DNA from: Pyropia yezoensis | Taxonomy: Eukaryota; Rhodophyta; Bangiophyceae; Bangiales; Bangiaceae | DNA length: 64,000 nucleotides | Direction of reading: 5' to 3' | Assembly: GCA_009829735.1 (NCBI GenBank) | Contig: CM020620.1 | Coordinates: forward strand, 22,728,020-22,792,019 | Part shown: one piece after another, positions 22,439 to 33,795 of the stretch | Layout: each line of letters starts with the position of its first letter | How positions within the stretch are numbered: position 1 is the first letter of the stretch | Program-made: the position numbers and the translations under genes | The notes under the pieces: model-generated | The model's database searches: none | Told to the model about the DNA's origin: nothing | What the model saw: only the letters and a program-made list of their open reading frames with translations

Positions 22439-25400
22439 CGCGGCCCAATTTAGGCTCTACACCCTTTCCGAAAGCCGTGTCCGCAGCTCGTCAGGCGGCT
22501 CGTGTTGGGCACGACGTGGTTACTTCATTGCTGTCATCCTAATACGTGGCTCCTGGGCGATAACTACCAGAAACGTTTTCACCAATTATCGCATGTTTTT
22601 ACTAACGATGGATGCTTTCGCAAAATATATCAACCCTGCAATGGAGCCTCCCCTCCCCGAGTTCCAGCGCAGTGCCCCTTAAACCTTAAACCGACGTCTC
22701 GGAAATCGTGCGAAATCGATGTTTTGGCGTGGCGCGGATCGTTGTGACCCCTCCCACAGCATCATTCCTCCCTGTTTTTCCCCCTTTTTTTCTACACAAG
22801 CTTGTGTAGCCGCGGCGGGGTCATCATTGCGAGCCTCATTCATTAGGGGTGGAGCGCAACGGCCTGTGCTCCGCGATGGCACCACTGCCACAAGTAGCGG
22901 TGCTCCCGAAGTTTCCACATGGCGAGAGGCCAGCGGCACGCAAGAGCTTGCTGGAATGCCTGCTCAGATCAGCACGCATTGCGGAGGGCAGTGTGCTTCA
23001 GGCGCATTTTGCCTCCCCGCGGGGGCTACTGGGCTCACTTATTGGGTTTTGAGCAGTTCTCTGCCAGCTCATTGGATGCCTTCGGGGGTTCCGATAGGCC
23101 ACGTACCAATTACCTTCCTACCAAACTGGGTGACCAACAAGAGATGCGGCGCGCTATGTTGACGATTGCAACGCTTGTTGCATTTCTGTGTTGCGAAGAG
23201 ACCTCCGCGAGCTTTTCAACAAGAAAAATCACCGAATGGGGCGTTGCGCGCAACGTCAGGATAAGGGGTACTGCGCAGGTACTCACCGTTTACAGTACAC
23301 GCGTTGTTGGGGCTAGGCTTGTGCTGCACGCCCCTTTTTCGGGGGCGTACAGGCGTGACACGGCCTAAACACGCCTTAAGCATGCCCTCAAAATTTCATT
23401 TCGCCCTGCACGCCCCAAGAGTTTAACATAATTTTACCAGACAACTGCAAATTATGACGAAGCTTTGCCACCATGGACGGTTGGTTGCTTCAGGTGGTTG
23501 ATTGGGTCGCGCCGGACTCTTTCTGTCAGAATCGAGCGCACTGGCTGCAGTCACTCGTGGCGGCGCCCGTGGAGCAGTCATGCCTGATCTGGCCCCCACT
23601 GCGCCATGAAAGCGAGAAAGCAGGCAGCGACGTCCGGCGCGACCGCCCCGATGGCCTCACGACAACCACGACATGTGCGTGAGCCGGGCGCAGGCAATCC
23701 CGGACTCGATGCACGTAGCATTGCTCCCGCCCGGTATACAGAACTGGATAGCCTCTCTGGCTGGGCTCTTGACAACCATTCAATGAGGGCTTCATTGCGC
23801 GATGCGAAGTATCAGAACGTATGCAAGTCTATTGCTGGTACGATCCCGCCCTACAGGTGTACCCCGCGTAATAAAGCCTCTCGGCACCCCACAATTTTGA
23901 CCAGACACAGCTATATGACGCCGGCTTGGTACAGAGCAAATTGTGACATCGAGCGAAAGAGCAACTCATAGCCTTCCGAGCTGGGGACAAAAAAAACAGG
24001 GGAAAACGATATTGTCGACGTACGGGGACCCTCTGAAGAAAAGTACGGCTGCTTCTAGGACTAACTTTCGGGACAAGTAAAAGAGCTTTGCTTTGGTTTC
24101 CCGTGATGCGCGCGTGGCACTTTCTGCAAAAGAGCACAATGGACGTTTGGAAGACATTGATGCAATGCGCCGGTCGCAAGTCCGCGCTTATATCCTCCAG
24201 TGGAGGCATTCCGCTCGTGAAGCGCAGGGGACGCTGAGGAATCTGTTTGAGGGAGGTGACTTTCAAATGGATTGAATCTCGAAAGATTGAATTTACGGAG
24301 AGTTTTATTTGTACCGTGTTACGAATCACACGAGCGCCCGTCGCCCGGTGTGCCAGACAGAGAGTACCAGATTCGACGTCGATCTAAAGATCTCAAAAGT
24401 CCGATTCCTATTGCACAGTGGCAGAAGATTTGCGACTGCGCTTCCCCCGCCCAACCACCGAAGCGCTGCATAGCGCCATCTGGGCAGGTTTTGCCACTGT
24501 ATTTTAGTGTACAGGCCGAACAGGACCAAGACCTTGTCGCCCTATATCAAGTTTCGTACCGATTGGCAGCGGACTCTTTGCGCCAGAGCACATTTGTCGC
24601 AAGTGTTAGTATGTCGGATATGCTGTTAGTTGTTCACTTCTGAACCGTACCTGGATGCACGCTGCACGGATAGAGATAAAGCAAACACAATCATCGTTGA
24701 TTTTGAAGCCGAATCCAACGCGGTTCAACTTGATGGAAATTGACGATGCTTGAACAAACGCGATCAGGCACCAAACAAATGGCTGTGAAGTAATGCACAT
24801 CGTTCACGCCTGTGTGCCTTTCAACAACCATTTTTTGAGAACCTCATCGCAGAGTCAACACTTGCTGGCAAGTGCGTTTGATTACGTATCTGGCACGTGT
24901 TCGCACAATGTGCTTGTCATGGTCGGCGTCATGATGAAGACGTATTGGAAAACGAGGCCATAGCCGATCGCGCACTTCGCAGTCTGTGAGTGCTGAAGGC
25001 ACAGAAACAAAGTGGACGCCTGGCGAAACGGATGGCGGATGACGAGAAGACATCAGCATCATGCTCTGGGGCACCGGGGGTGCCACAGAGCATGCATTTG
25101 CCCGGTGCGCCCCGGGGCGGCACCAGAAGGCTGGAATTAAAGCATAGCGGGTGTGAGCACAAAAAGTGCGGCACCAGATGGCTGGAATCAAAGGTTGGCC
25201 CTCCGCCCGACCTCTTGGGAGCGCACTCGGGCCCGCGGGCCGAGGTCGAGCGTGCTCTCGTGCGTTCTGGCAGAGATCTTGACACGTGTGCGTCGAGTCG
25301 GGCAGCCGACCGCGATATTCGTGCGGCCGGCCAAAGGTTGCCAGGTGGAAACTTGTACAGATGTCAAAGTAATGGAGTAGAGTAATCTCTTCGTTGGTAG

Positions 25401-25444
25401 GGGAGTTAACGTCACCGAATGACAAGACATCAAAAGATCCATAC
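22439..25444. other. Low-GC repeat-derived region, no supported gene
   Basis: Composition is near 50% GC with short, interrupted frames. It contains one copy of a dispersed direct repeat (about 24,360-24,640; the other copy is near 34.5 kb). A stretch near 25,050-25,100 (GGGGTGCCACAGAGCATGC) resembles sequence near 20,540 (GAGGTGCCCCAAAGCATGC). This looks like old transposon debris. Confidence 0.45.
24360..24640 (+). repeat. Dispersed direct repeat, copy 1
   Basis: Very similar to 34,475-34,735. Shared blocks include ATCTCAAAAGTCC, GCAGAAGATTTGCGACTGCG and GAAGCGCTGCATAGCG. Both copies are on the same strand and bracket the retrotransposon A complex. The identity is unknown; it could be an older element split by later insertions or two independent copies. 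Confidence 0.75.
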
Positions 25445-26015
25445 TGTAGCATCCCTGGCCCCGACTTGGCGCCGACCCGGGACTGCAACCAGAGGGCACC
25501 AGGTGCCAGAACACGCCCGCCGTGTGGTGATGGTTGGCGGCCGTGGTCCGTGCCCGGCACTGGGATGCGCTGGACTACGCTATCCACTCGTGAGAGAGGG
25601 ATTTCTGATGGGTTTTTGCATACTTGTGAGGGACTTGATTTGAGAGAATTTCAGTGTGAGATTAGTGAGTGGGAATAGAATTAGTAGTGATAGTGGCCCC
25701 CGACCTGACGAGGTTAGACTCGGGTCGGGGCCACTCGGGGGTATGGGGGGGCTACCTGGCCAACGTGCCGAGGCTCCCCCCGATGCACGTTAAGAGCGAC
25801 AGCGAGACGCCCTCGGCCCGCGCCCTCAGGAAAAAGACAACTGCGCGTTTGCTTTCCTCTTCCCCGTGTGCACTACCGTGCGTATCTGTTTGCTCTGCGA
25901 GCAGGCACGTGAGGCAACAGGCATACCACTCTCGTAGCTCCCCTTTCTGTGTTACCTGTCCCTTTCCCCCGAGGGATATTGACACGTGTCTGAGAGGATC
26001 GAGTTTTATACCACA
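25445..26015 (+). repeat. 5' LTR of gypsy element A
   Basis: Begins TGTAGCATCCCTGG and ends ATACCACA, so it has TG...CA termini. The same sequence occurs inverted at 33,227-33,795 (beginning TGTAGCACCCCTGG), which is what fixes both boundaries. A primer-binding site follows four bases later. No direct second copy exists downstream of this element's pol. Confidence 0.8.
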
Positions 26016-26019
26016 TATT

Positions 26020-26037
26020 TGGTGGAGCAGCAGGGGA
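26020..26037 (+). other. Primer-binding site of element A
   Basis: TGGTGGAGCAGCAGGGGA begins four bases after the LTR and starts with TGG, the complement of a tRNA CCA end. The identical 18-mer follows the LTR of element B at 42,383. The predicted primer would be a tRNA whose 5' acceptor strand is GGAGCAG, with discriminator A. I cannot assign it. Confidence 0.8.
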
Positions 26038-26224
26038 TTGGAGTGTTTGAGAAGAGACATTTGGGAGCAGCGGTTGGGTTGTTCCTGTTCTGTCTTTTTC
26101 TGTAGTTTGGGAATTATTTGCACCCGTTCACGGGAACCCCATTGCTGGCCCTCCAACCCCTCTCTTGTGGTCTTGCGATCTTTGGACACGCAGACAACTG
26201 GACTGTGGCTGTCAAGAGACCAAC

Positions 26225-27985
26225 ATGGCTACCCTCCCTGGCACGACGGTGCCCGAAGGGGTAGACCCCGCGTCCCTTGACGCATCCCTGGTCACCGCGG
26301 GGGACGGTGCCCAACCCGGCGTTCTCTCTACGGGTGAAGCAGACCTGGGTGTGACATCCGGTAGCGGACTGGAGTCTACAGGCGGCCAAGCACCTCCTGC
26401 TCCCGTTCCTCCGGCTGTTCCTCCTGTGGGAGCCACCCCGGGGTCAACGGCGTTTGAGTCCGCTCGCAGCAGACGTCTCCCTCCTGTCGGTTCTACTCCT
26501 CAACCTCCAGGGATAGCCCCTGGTGTGTTTACTCCGGGACCCACACATGGCAGCTGGGTGTATACACCTCTCCCTGATGGCACTAGCAGTGCCAGAGGCA
26601 CTGCTGTAACTGGTTCTACGGGTCACCCTGAGACCTCGACTCCTGGGACTGGCCAAGCGTTTCCTCCCCTTGCATCCTATGGGGCGGGGAGCTCCAAGAC
26701 CGGTAACCGGAGCAGCCGGAGGCGTCGGCGTCGTCGTCATCGCTCTAGCACCAGCGAGACCAGTTCCTCCAGCTCTGAGGAGGGATATGACTGGGACGCA
26801 TCTCCTGGTCCCACCCGGCGCAGGCTAGTCGAGTTTGACTTCCCTGCCCACCAAGTGGGAGATGCCACCCTGAACAAGGTCACGTATTGGGGTAACTACC
26901 GGCTGGAGAACCAAGACCAAGGTTACACACGGAAGATGGCCAAGAAGATGGCATCCATGAGCCGGCGAATGCAGCCGAGCTTCGGGGGACATCCTAAGTT
27001 TTCCGGGAAGAGACCGGCGCTTATCTTTGCCTTCCTGCGCCGGTTTGTCCAGGCATGCAACGACAACGATGTGTCCGAGGGCAAGGCTCTCTACCTCCTG
27101 GTTAACTTCATGACCTGAGAAGCGGAACAGCGGTTCGCACAGGTTCTACCAGACTCTGCCGGACACATTGTCGGGCGTACCGTTGGGAGCTACCCGGAAG
27201 CAGTCAACTGGCTCCTGTCCAACTACGCTGACGCGGACTCCCTGCGCAAGGCAGTGGGCAGGTTGAACCGGGCAACCATGGAGCGACAAGAAACTCCAGA
27301 GGCCTTCGCCCGCCGTGTCCGGGAGATGAGCGAGGCTTGTGGCACCGTTTACCCTGAGGACAGGCTCAAGATGATCTTCTCGGAAGGGCTTCCTGAATAT
27401 CTTCAAGTGGACGCGGAGAACTACAACCAGGAACATCAAGAACATACCTTCCAGCAGTTGATGGCCTACACCCAGGGCAAGTACCGGCAAGCCAAGGCCC
27501 TCCAAGCTCCCATGGTGTCAACTCCCAAGCCGCTGTCGCGAGTTCGTCCCGGACCCGACAAGTATAAGGGAGGTGATAGCCCTGTACCGGTACTCGCAGT
27601 TGGCGAGGCCTCACCCGTGGGGTCAGGGGACAAGTGGGGCGGCTTCGTTTCTAAGGAGCAACCTTCCCTAGTCGCCCCCAAGCAGGTCAAGAACCAGCGG
27701 TTCCGGTCTTGTTGGCTGTGCCAGAAGGAGGACCACATGTCCTACCAGTGCCCGACCATTCCCAAGGACCTCCAGGAGAAGCTCAAGCGTCAAGGACTGG
27801 TGTTTGCTAAGGCAGTCAATTGGGCTGACCGGCGAGCACCCTCCAAGATGGGCAACGCACAGGTACACGCAATCCGGGTGGAAACCTTGCAGAGTATCAC
27901 GGAGGCTCTGGCAAGGGAAGCTCCTACGGACTTTGACCTGGAGACCGAAACCTCTAAGGAATCCTCGGACCCGGGAAACGAGTAG
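26225..27985 (+). pseudogene. Gag of Ty3/gypsy element A, one nonsense codon
   Basis: The start MATLPGTTVPEG at 26,225 is conserved in the inverted relative (MATPPCTTVPEG). A Ser/Pro-rich N-terminus is followed by a basic RRRRRRHR patch and the capsid-like region, which parallels element B (NDNDVSEGKALYLL versus DDNDLSEGRAMYLL). A zinc knuckle CWLCQKEDHMSYQC (C-x2-C-x4-H-x4-C) binds RNA. The frame is interrupted by TGA at 27,116-27,118; the aligned residue in element B is Trp, so a TGG to TGA change is likely. The stop at 27,983-27,985 overlaps the pol frame behind a slippery heptamer. Gag would form the cytoplasmic particle. One nonsense codon makes the copy defective. Confidence 0.85.
27973..27979 (+). 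promoter_or_regulatory. -1 ribosomal frameshift heptamer GGGAAAC between gag and pol of A
   Basis: Read in the gag frame as G GGA AAC, followed by GAG TAG (the gag stop). It has the X-XXY-YYZ form of -1 slippery sites. The pol frame is exactly -1 relative to gag and opens at 27,958, so the two frames overlap by only 28 bases, with the heptamer inside. A perfect hairpin (GGGTACTTGTACCC) lies about 48 bases downstream and other pairings are possible. Confidence 0.75.
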
Positions 27986-30900
27986 GGCAGGTGCTCTCCC
28001 CAAGTGTCTTCCCGAATCTCCGACGGCAGGGTACTTGTACCCGTTCTCCCCTTGCGTGCCGGGAGAAAGGACGGCAGTTACCTGCTCAACTGGTAGCCGC
28101 CTGGACACCCTGTTTGTTCAAGGGGACCTTACGTGTCCTGCGTAAGGAAAACCTCAAGATTAATGCTCGTATGCGTGTGGGGGATAGCCTCCCCCAAGCT
28201 GTTACGCCGGTGGTTGACACGGGAGCCGGACCAAGCGTCATCACTGAGAACCTGTTACCTCCGGGCTGGCGTCGACATGCCTGGAGAGCGCCTACCCGGA
28301 CCCATATTGTCGACGCTTCGGGTCAAACCCTACGACCCCTTGGCCGTCTTCCCTTCGCCATCTATGTCAGCAATGAACCAGTGCTTTTTCCCTTTCTAGT
28401 AGTCAAGACTCTATCAGTCCTCCTCATCCTGGGCTGGGACTTCCAGAAGCAGCATGTCAAGAGTATCCGGCCCGGAGAAGGAAAGGTGCAGTTCAACCAT
28501 GGGTTTGTGTCACCGGTGCTGGAGCATCTGGACGCCAAGGTCCGTGTAGTCAAGAACAAGAAGGAAAGCATCCCACCCTCTACCTTGACTCTCTTCAAAC
28601 CGGTGCTCCTGCCTCCTCGTTCGGAGACCAAGGTTCAAGTAACGACCGGGACTGCAGGTCGATGCCTGATCTACGGACGTAAGGAATTTCTGGCGAAACA
28701 CCGGTTATGTTTGGCCCACGGACATCACAAGAAAATGGAAAGGCACACCCCATTCTCGGCGCTGATCGTTAACGTGAGCCGGAAGCCAATGACCCTCGCC
28801 AAGGGCACTCGAGTTGGTACAGCAGAGCCTTACCGGGGGTCCGCCCGTGCTATGCGCAAGGAGGACCTCTTGAACCTGCAACAAGAACTGGCATCCAACT
28901 TGACGGCCTCAGACGTACCTCCGAAACAAGAGCAGGCTGGCAGTATCACTCCGAAGCTCGAACAAGCACCACCCGGGATGCCGAAGGTTAACTAAGAAAA
29001 TGCTCCTCCCGACTTCAAGGAGGCACTGGAGCAGCTTCTCCAGGAGTATCGGCACCTGTGGTCTGGAGAGCTGAGCAAGATGGACGCCACTCTACACCGG
29101 ATTCAACTCAAGCCAGATGCCAAGCCAGTGCACCTGCAACCATACCGGGCTGGACCTCATCGCCGGGATGAGATTGAGAAGCAGGTTATTAAGATGCTCA
29201 AGATGGCTGTTATTGAGCCGTCTGACGGCGAGTGGGCCTTCCCCGTGGTAGTCGTCCCGAAACCTGGCGGTCACTTCCGTTTCTGCGTTGACTACAGGCG
29301 CCTGAACGAGATAACAGTCAAGGATGTATACCCGATACCCCGGATGGATGATTGCATCGACTTTCTTGGTGATGCCACCCTCTTCTCAACGCTGGATTGT
29401 AATGCCGGTCACTGGCAGATCCCTCTGGCTGACGAGGACAAGGGCAAGACCACCTTCACGTGCCACCTGGGCCAATTCCGGTGCAAGCGTTTTCCTTTTG
29501 GTCTCACCAATGCCCCGGCGACCTTCCAGAGAGCCATCGACATCATCCTGTCGGGGCTAAGGTGGAGAACGTGTTTGGTCTACCTGGACGATATTTTCGT
29601 TTTCTCCAAGACCCCAGCGGAACACCTGGAGCACCTTCGAGAGGTCCTGGCTCTCCTGTCCAAGGCGGGAGTTACCCTGAAGGCCGAGAAGTGCCACCTG
29701 TTTGAGACTGAAGTGGAATACCTGGGGCACGTTCTGAGTCCGGGGGAGCTCCGAGTCAATGAGAACAACATCACGGCCCTCCGACATGCACGGCAACCTA
29801 AGACCCAGACGGAACTCAAGAGCTTCCTGGGTATGTGCAACGTCTACCGCCGGTTCGTACGGGACTATGCCCTGATTGCCCGGCCATTGACTAAGCTCAC
29901 CAGCAAGAAGCTCTCCGCACAACTCCCGGTGTTCGACGAGAAGCAGACCGCGGCCTTCGAAGAGCTCAAAAAGCGCCTGACCACAACTCCAGTACTGGCG
30001 TTACCCAAGCGGGAGGACCAGTTTGTCCTGGAGACTGATGTCTGTGGCGTCCAAGTGGGGTGTTCTCTACTCCAGCAACAACCTGATGGGCACTTCCTCC
30101 CGAAAGGCTACTACAGCCGCGTCCTGACTCCAGCCGAGAAGAATTATTCCACGACGGAGCGCGAGTGCTTGGCGGTCGTCTGGGCTTGCTTCCTGCTACG
30201 CCCATATCTTCAAGGACAAAAGTTCCTCATCCGGACGGATCACGCCAGCCTAAGGTGGCTGCTATGCATGGACAGCAGCCAAGGAAGGGTCGCCCGGTGG
30301 CGCCTACGCCTTTCAGAATTCAAGTACAAGGTGTGCACCAGTGCAGGGAGGGAGCACCACTGCGCCGACACCATGTCCCGGCTGGAGACTCCTGCAGCCG
30401 ACACCGGTCCTATCCCGGAGAAAAAGCCTTGTTGCATCCTCCCGAATGTCGGACGTGGCTGGCATGCTCCCTTGTATGAGACACCTGAAGCTCATCAACC
30501 GGTAACCATTCACTGGATGCTGGAGGCACAACTGACGGATCCTCAATGCTTGGAGCTTCGCCACCAAATGGACCTGCATCGGAACAGTCGCTTCTCCGAG
30601 TCTACAGATGGACTCCTGATACGGGTGTCCCCCTTCGATGGGGCAACTCAAGTCTACGTACGCCGGAGTCTACGAGCTGACATCCTACGCCTGGAGCACT
30701 CGTCTCCCCAGGCCGGACATCCTGGCATCAACCGGATGTATTCTTCGATGCGACGACACTACTACTGGGAGACCATGGCCAGTGACGTCCATAAGCACCT
30801 GGAGGCTTGTGTCTCTTGTGCAAGGAACCGGTTGTCCCAGAGGAAGAAGACTTCTAAGCTACGCCTATTTCCTGCGGCGGAGCCCTTTGCAAGCTTAAGC

Positions 30901-31815
30901 ATGGACATCCTGGGGCCCCTACCTGAAACATCCAGTGGCAACATATACCTGCTCATCATTTGTGACCGGTTCTCCAAGTTCACTCGAGCGATCCCGCTGA
31001 GGACCATTACGGCCCTGGATGTTACGTCAGCCTTCTGCGAGTACTGGATAGCTGCCTACGGCCCTCGAGACTCAGTCTTAACAGAAAATGGCCCCCAGTT
31101 TGCATCCCTGTTCTTCCAAGGAGTCTGTGACCTGATGGGTATCAAGAACTTGATCACCACGACGTACCACGCGCAAACGAACGGCCAGGTGGAACGATTC
31201 AACCGGACCCTGGTGGACATGCTATGGCACTACGTGGAGGAGCACCAAGAAGACTGGGACGAGCTCCTGGCTGTCCTCACGCTAGCCTACAACTCCCGAG
31301 TTCACCGGACAACGGGGGTCGCTCCACTCGACTTTGTCACCCCAAGGCGGCTGACCAACTTCGCCCTGGAAAGAATACCAGACGGTCTCCAGCCTGCACT
31401 GAAGTCAGGTCCCGAGACAAAGGATGAGTTCCTGGAACAACTGAAGCTCCTGCTCCCAAGAGTCAAGGAGTCAATCTCAAAGACCCAGGAGCGATACAAG
31501 CGGGACTATGACAAGGGCGTTCGGGAAAAGAACAAGGAACTGGGTGGTGGCGACTGGGTTTTTGTGGACAACCATAGCAAGACCCGGGGGAAGCTGGACT
31601 CTAAGACGGATGGACCTTATGAGATCCTAAATACGGACGGCTCGACCTTTCTTCTAGATGTGGATGGCTCCCCGTACCGGGTGAGCAGCGACCATGTCAC
31701 CCGAGCTCCACCGCCAAACAAACGGGATTTGGGGGGGACAGCAAGTCGCGCCCCCAACGCCGAGACGTGCGTTTACGCACCCCCTCACAGGGCCGACCGG
31801 GTCGGTCGGAACTGA
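27979..31815 (+). pseudogene. Pol of Ty3/gypsy element A (protease, RT, RNase H, integrase), defective
   Basis: Protease with VVDTGAGPSVI (the catalytic Asp-Thr-Gly) near 28,215. TAA at 28,993-28,995 interrupts the frame between protease and reverse transcriptase. RT motifs: SDGEWAFPVVVVPKPGG, FCVDYRRLNE, FPFGLTNAPATFQR and LVYLDDIFVFSK. The RNase H region is VLETDVCGVQVGCSLLQQQ. The integrase has the HHCC finger (HPGINRM, then CVSCARNR), first Asp in SMDILGPL and the Glu in NGQVERFNR, but the usual TDNGPQF reads TENGPQF, so the second catalytic Asp is Glu. There is no chromodomain at the C-terminus, unlike element B. Two lesions (nonsense codon and integrase change) suggest a dead copy. Products would reverse-transcribe and integrate the element. 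Confidence 0.92.
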
Positions 31816-31826
31816 GGAGAGGGGAG

Positions 31827-32638
31827 TGTGGCAGTATTGACCCCCAGGTAGGGGGGCAACACGTGCCATGCAAGGGGCGGCAGGCCACTAGCCTGATCCG
31901 TTCCTCCCCCTGCATTTGGGTCCATATTCCCTAAGTTTGGGATAGTTAGCTTAGTAGTAAATCCAACTTGGATTTGAGGGTTTTCTGCATTTATCGTCTT
32001 GAATTTTCGTGTGGCCCGGTGGGCAGGTGCTGGGGTGGGAGATTCTGAGTGGCGAGATTCTGAGAGGACCCTGGAGGGATAGGGGGCGGGACAGCGGGGC
32101 TTGGCCTCGCTTCCCCGTCCCGACCAAGAAACTGTTGATCCGCACACCATCTTCTCGTTCCGTCGTTGGTCTGGCAAAAACCACTTGCACACACGACACC
32201 CAAGTTGGGGCGGTGTACAAGGGCTGCCTCCCGTGTCGGGGGAACCGAAAGAAGTGCAAGTCGCACACACTCTGTCCCTGTTGTGGGGCAAACCCCCCAC
32301 TGACAAACAAGAGGATGGTGTGTGGTCCAACAGTTTCTTGGTCGGGACGGGGACGCAGGGCCAAGCCCCGCTGTCCCTCCCCTTATCCCCCCAGGGTCCC
32401 CTCAGAATCTCGCCACTCAGAATCTCCCACCCCAGCACCTGCCCACTGGGCCACACGAGAATTCAAGACGATAAAAGTGCAGAAAACCCTCAAGTTCATG
32501 TTAGATTTACTATTAAGCAAGTTATCCCTGACTTCGGAAAATTCGAGACCAAATGCAATGGGAGGAATAAGTCAGACCAGCTGTCTCCTGACCCCGTGTG
32601 GCGCGCCCTGTCCCCTGCGTGGGACCAGTTCTGCCACA
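31827..32638. repeat. Foldback palindrome, arms of about 333 bp
   Basis: TGTGGCAG at 31,827-31,834 is mirrored by CTGCCACA at 32,631-32,638. The sequences inward from both ends match closely to about 32,159 and 32,306, for example GATTCTGAGTGGCGAGATTC and GTCCCGACCAAGAAACTGTT, leaving an unmatched spacer of about 146 bp. It starts right after the purine tract (GAGGAGAGGGGAG) that follows pol of element A, exactly where that element's 3' LTR should begin. It may be two head-to-head LTR fragments or an inserted foldback element. Confidence 0.8.
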
Positions 32639-32794
32639 CCCTCGTGTTCCCCGTCCCGGACGCTTCCACCTTCGCGTGGAGCTTCATGTTCCGGCGGTTC
32701 TGACTCCAGGGTTCATACCCCGGGTTCCCCACCATCCTTTTCAGGAGGATAAGGTACCCCGTTGGCGTGGGCTTACGCTCAGATAACCACCACG
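32638..32794 (+). repeat. Fragment similar to the last 157 bp of the element B LTR
   Basis: It matches 42,223-42,380 closely, including TTCCCCGTCCCGGACGCTTC, ACCTTCGCGTGGAGCTT and the end CAGATAACCACCAC. It is joined to the foldback palindrome on its left and to inverted element A' sequence on its right, so it is a rearranged fragment and not a solo LTR. Confidence 0.8.
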
Positions 32795-33226
32795 GCCAGT
32801 TACTTCCCAGAAAACTCGGGAGGTCCCCCAAAGCTCGGCTGCATACGCCGGTTCAGGGATGCCAACTCCTTGGCCCACTACCGGGTGTCGCGCCCGGGTC
32901 TGCTTTGCCAGCTGGGACAGCGCCGGGTTCGACACCGTCCCCCGCGGTGACGAGGTATGCGTCAAGGGACGAAGGGTCTGCCCCTTCGGGCACCGTCGTG
33001 CAAGGTGGGGTAGCCATGTTTGTCTCTTGACAGCCGTAATCCAGTTGCCTGCGTGTTTAAAGATCGTCAGACCACAAGAGAGGGGTTGGAAAGCCACGAG
33101 TGGGATTCCCGTGAGTGGGTGCGAATAACTCACAAACCAACGGAATATACAACAGAGGAACAACCCAACCGCTGCTCCCAAATGTCTCTCCTCAAACACG
33201 CGGATCCTCTGCTGCTCCACCAAATA
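32795..33226 (-). mobile_element. Inverted partial element A': gag start, leader and primer site
   Basis: On the minus strand the order is primer-binding site 33,222-33,205 (one mismatch to that of A), leader, and a gag start MATPPCTTVPEG at 33,017. The gag frame meets a stop at 32,853-32,855 and homology ends near 32,795. It is the same kind of element as A in the opposite orientation, truncated after about 55 gag codons. Confidence 0.75.
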
Positions 33227-33795
33227 TATGGTATATTCTCGATCCACTCAGACACGTGTCAGTATCTCTCGGGGGAAGAGGACAGGTAACACAGAAAGGG
33301 AAGCTACGAGAGTGGTATGCCTGTTGCCTCACGTGCCTGTCGGCAGGGCCGACAGATACGCACGGTAGTGCACACGGGGAAGAGGAAAGCAAATGCGCAG
33401 ATTTCTTTTTCCCTGAGGGTGCGGGCCGAGGGCGCCTCGCTGTCGCTCTTAACGTGCATCTGGGGGAGCCTCGGCACGTTGGCCCGGTAGCCCCCCCTTA
33501 GCCCTGAGTGGCCCGACCCGAGTCTAACCTCGTCAGGTCTGGGGCCACTATCAATACTAGTTCTATTCTCCCTCACTACTCTCACACTCAATTCTCTCAA
33601 ATGAAGTCCCTCACAATTACGCCAAAACTCATCGAAAGTCCCTCTCTCACGTGTGGGTTTCGTAGTCTACCGCATCCCAGTGCTGGGCACAGGCCACAGC
33701 CGCCAATCATCCCCACACGGCGGGCGTGTCCTGGCACCTGGTGTTCCCTGGTCGCCATCCTGGGTCGCCGCCAAGTCAGGGCCAGGGGTGCTACA
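33227..33795 (-). repeat. Inverted LTR of element A'
   Basis: On the minus strand it begins TGTAGCACCCCTGG (33,795) and ends ATACCATA (33,227), aligning over its length with the LTR at 25,445-26,015. Numerous substitutions and small indels show it is an older, independent copy and not the partner LTR of A. Confidence 0.8.

Noticed and set aside
32690..32730. tRNA T-arm-like sequence GGGTTCATACCCC
   Set aside because: No acceptor, D or anticodon arms surround it, and the sequence is part of the B-type LTR.
31785..32752. Two mirrored Cys-containing frames of about 220 and 247 codons
   Set aside because: They are the two strands of the foldback palindrome reading the same sequence, with no recognised domain.
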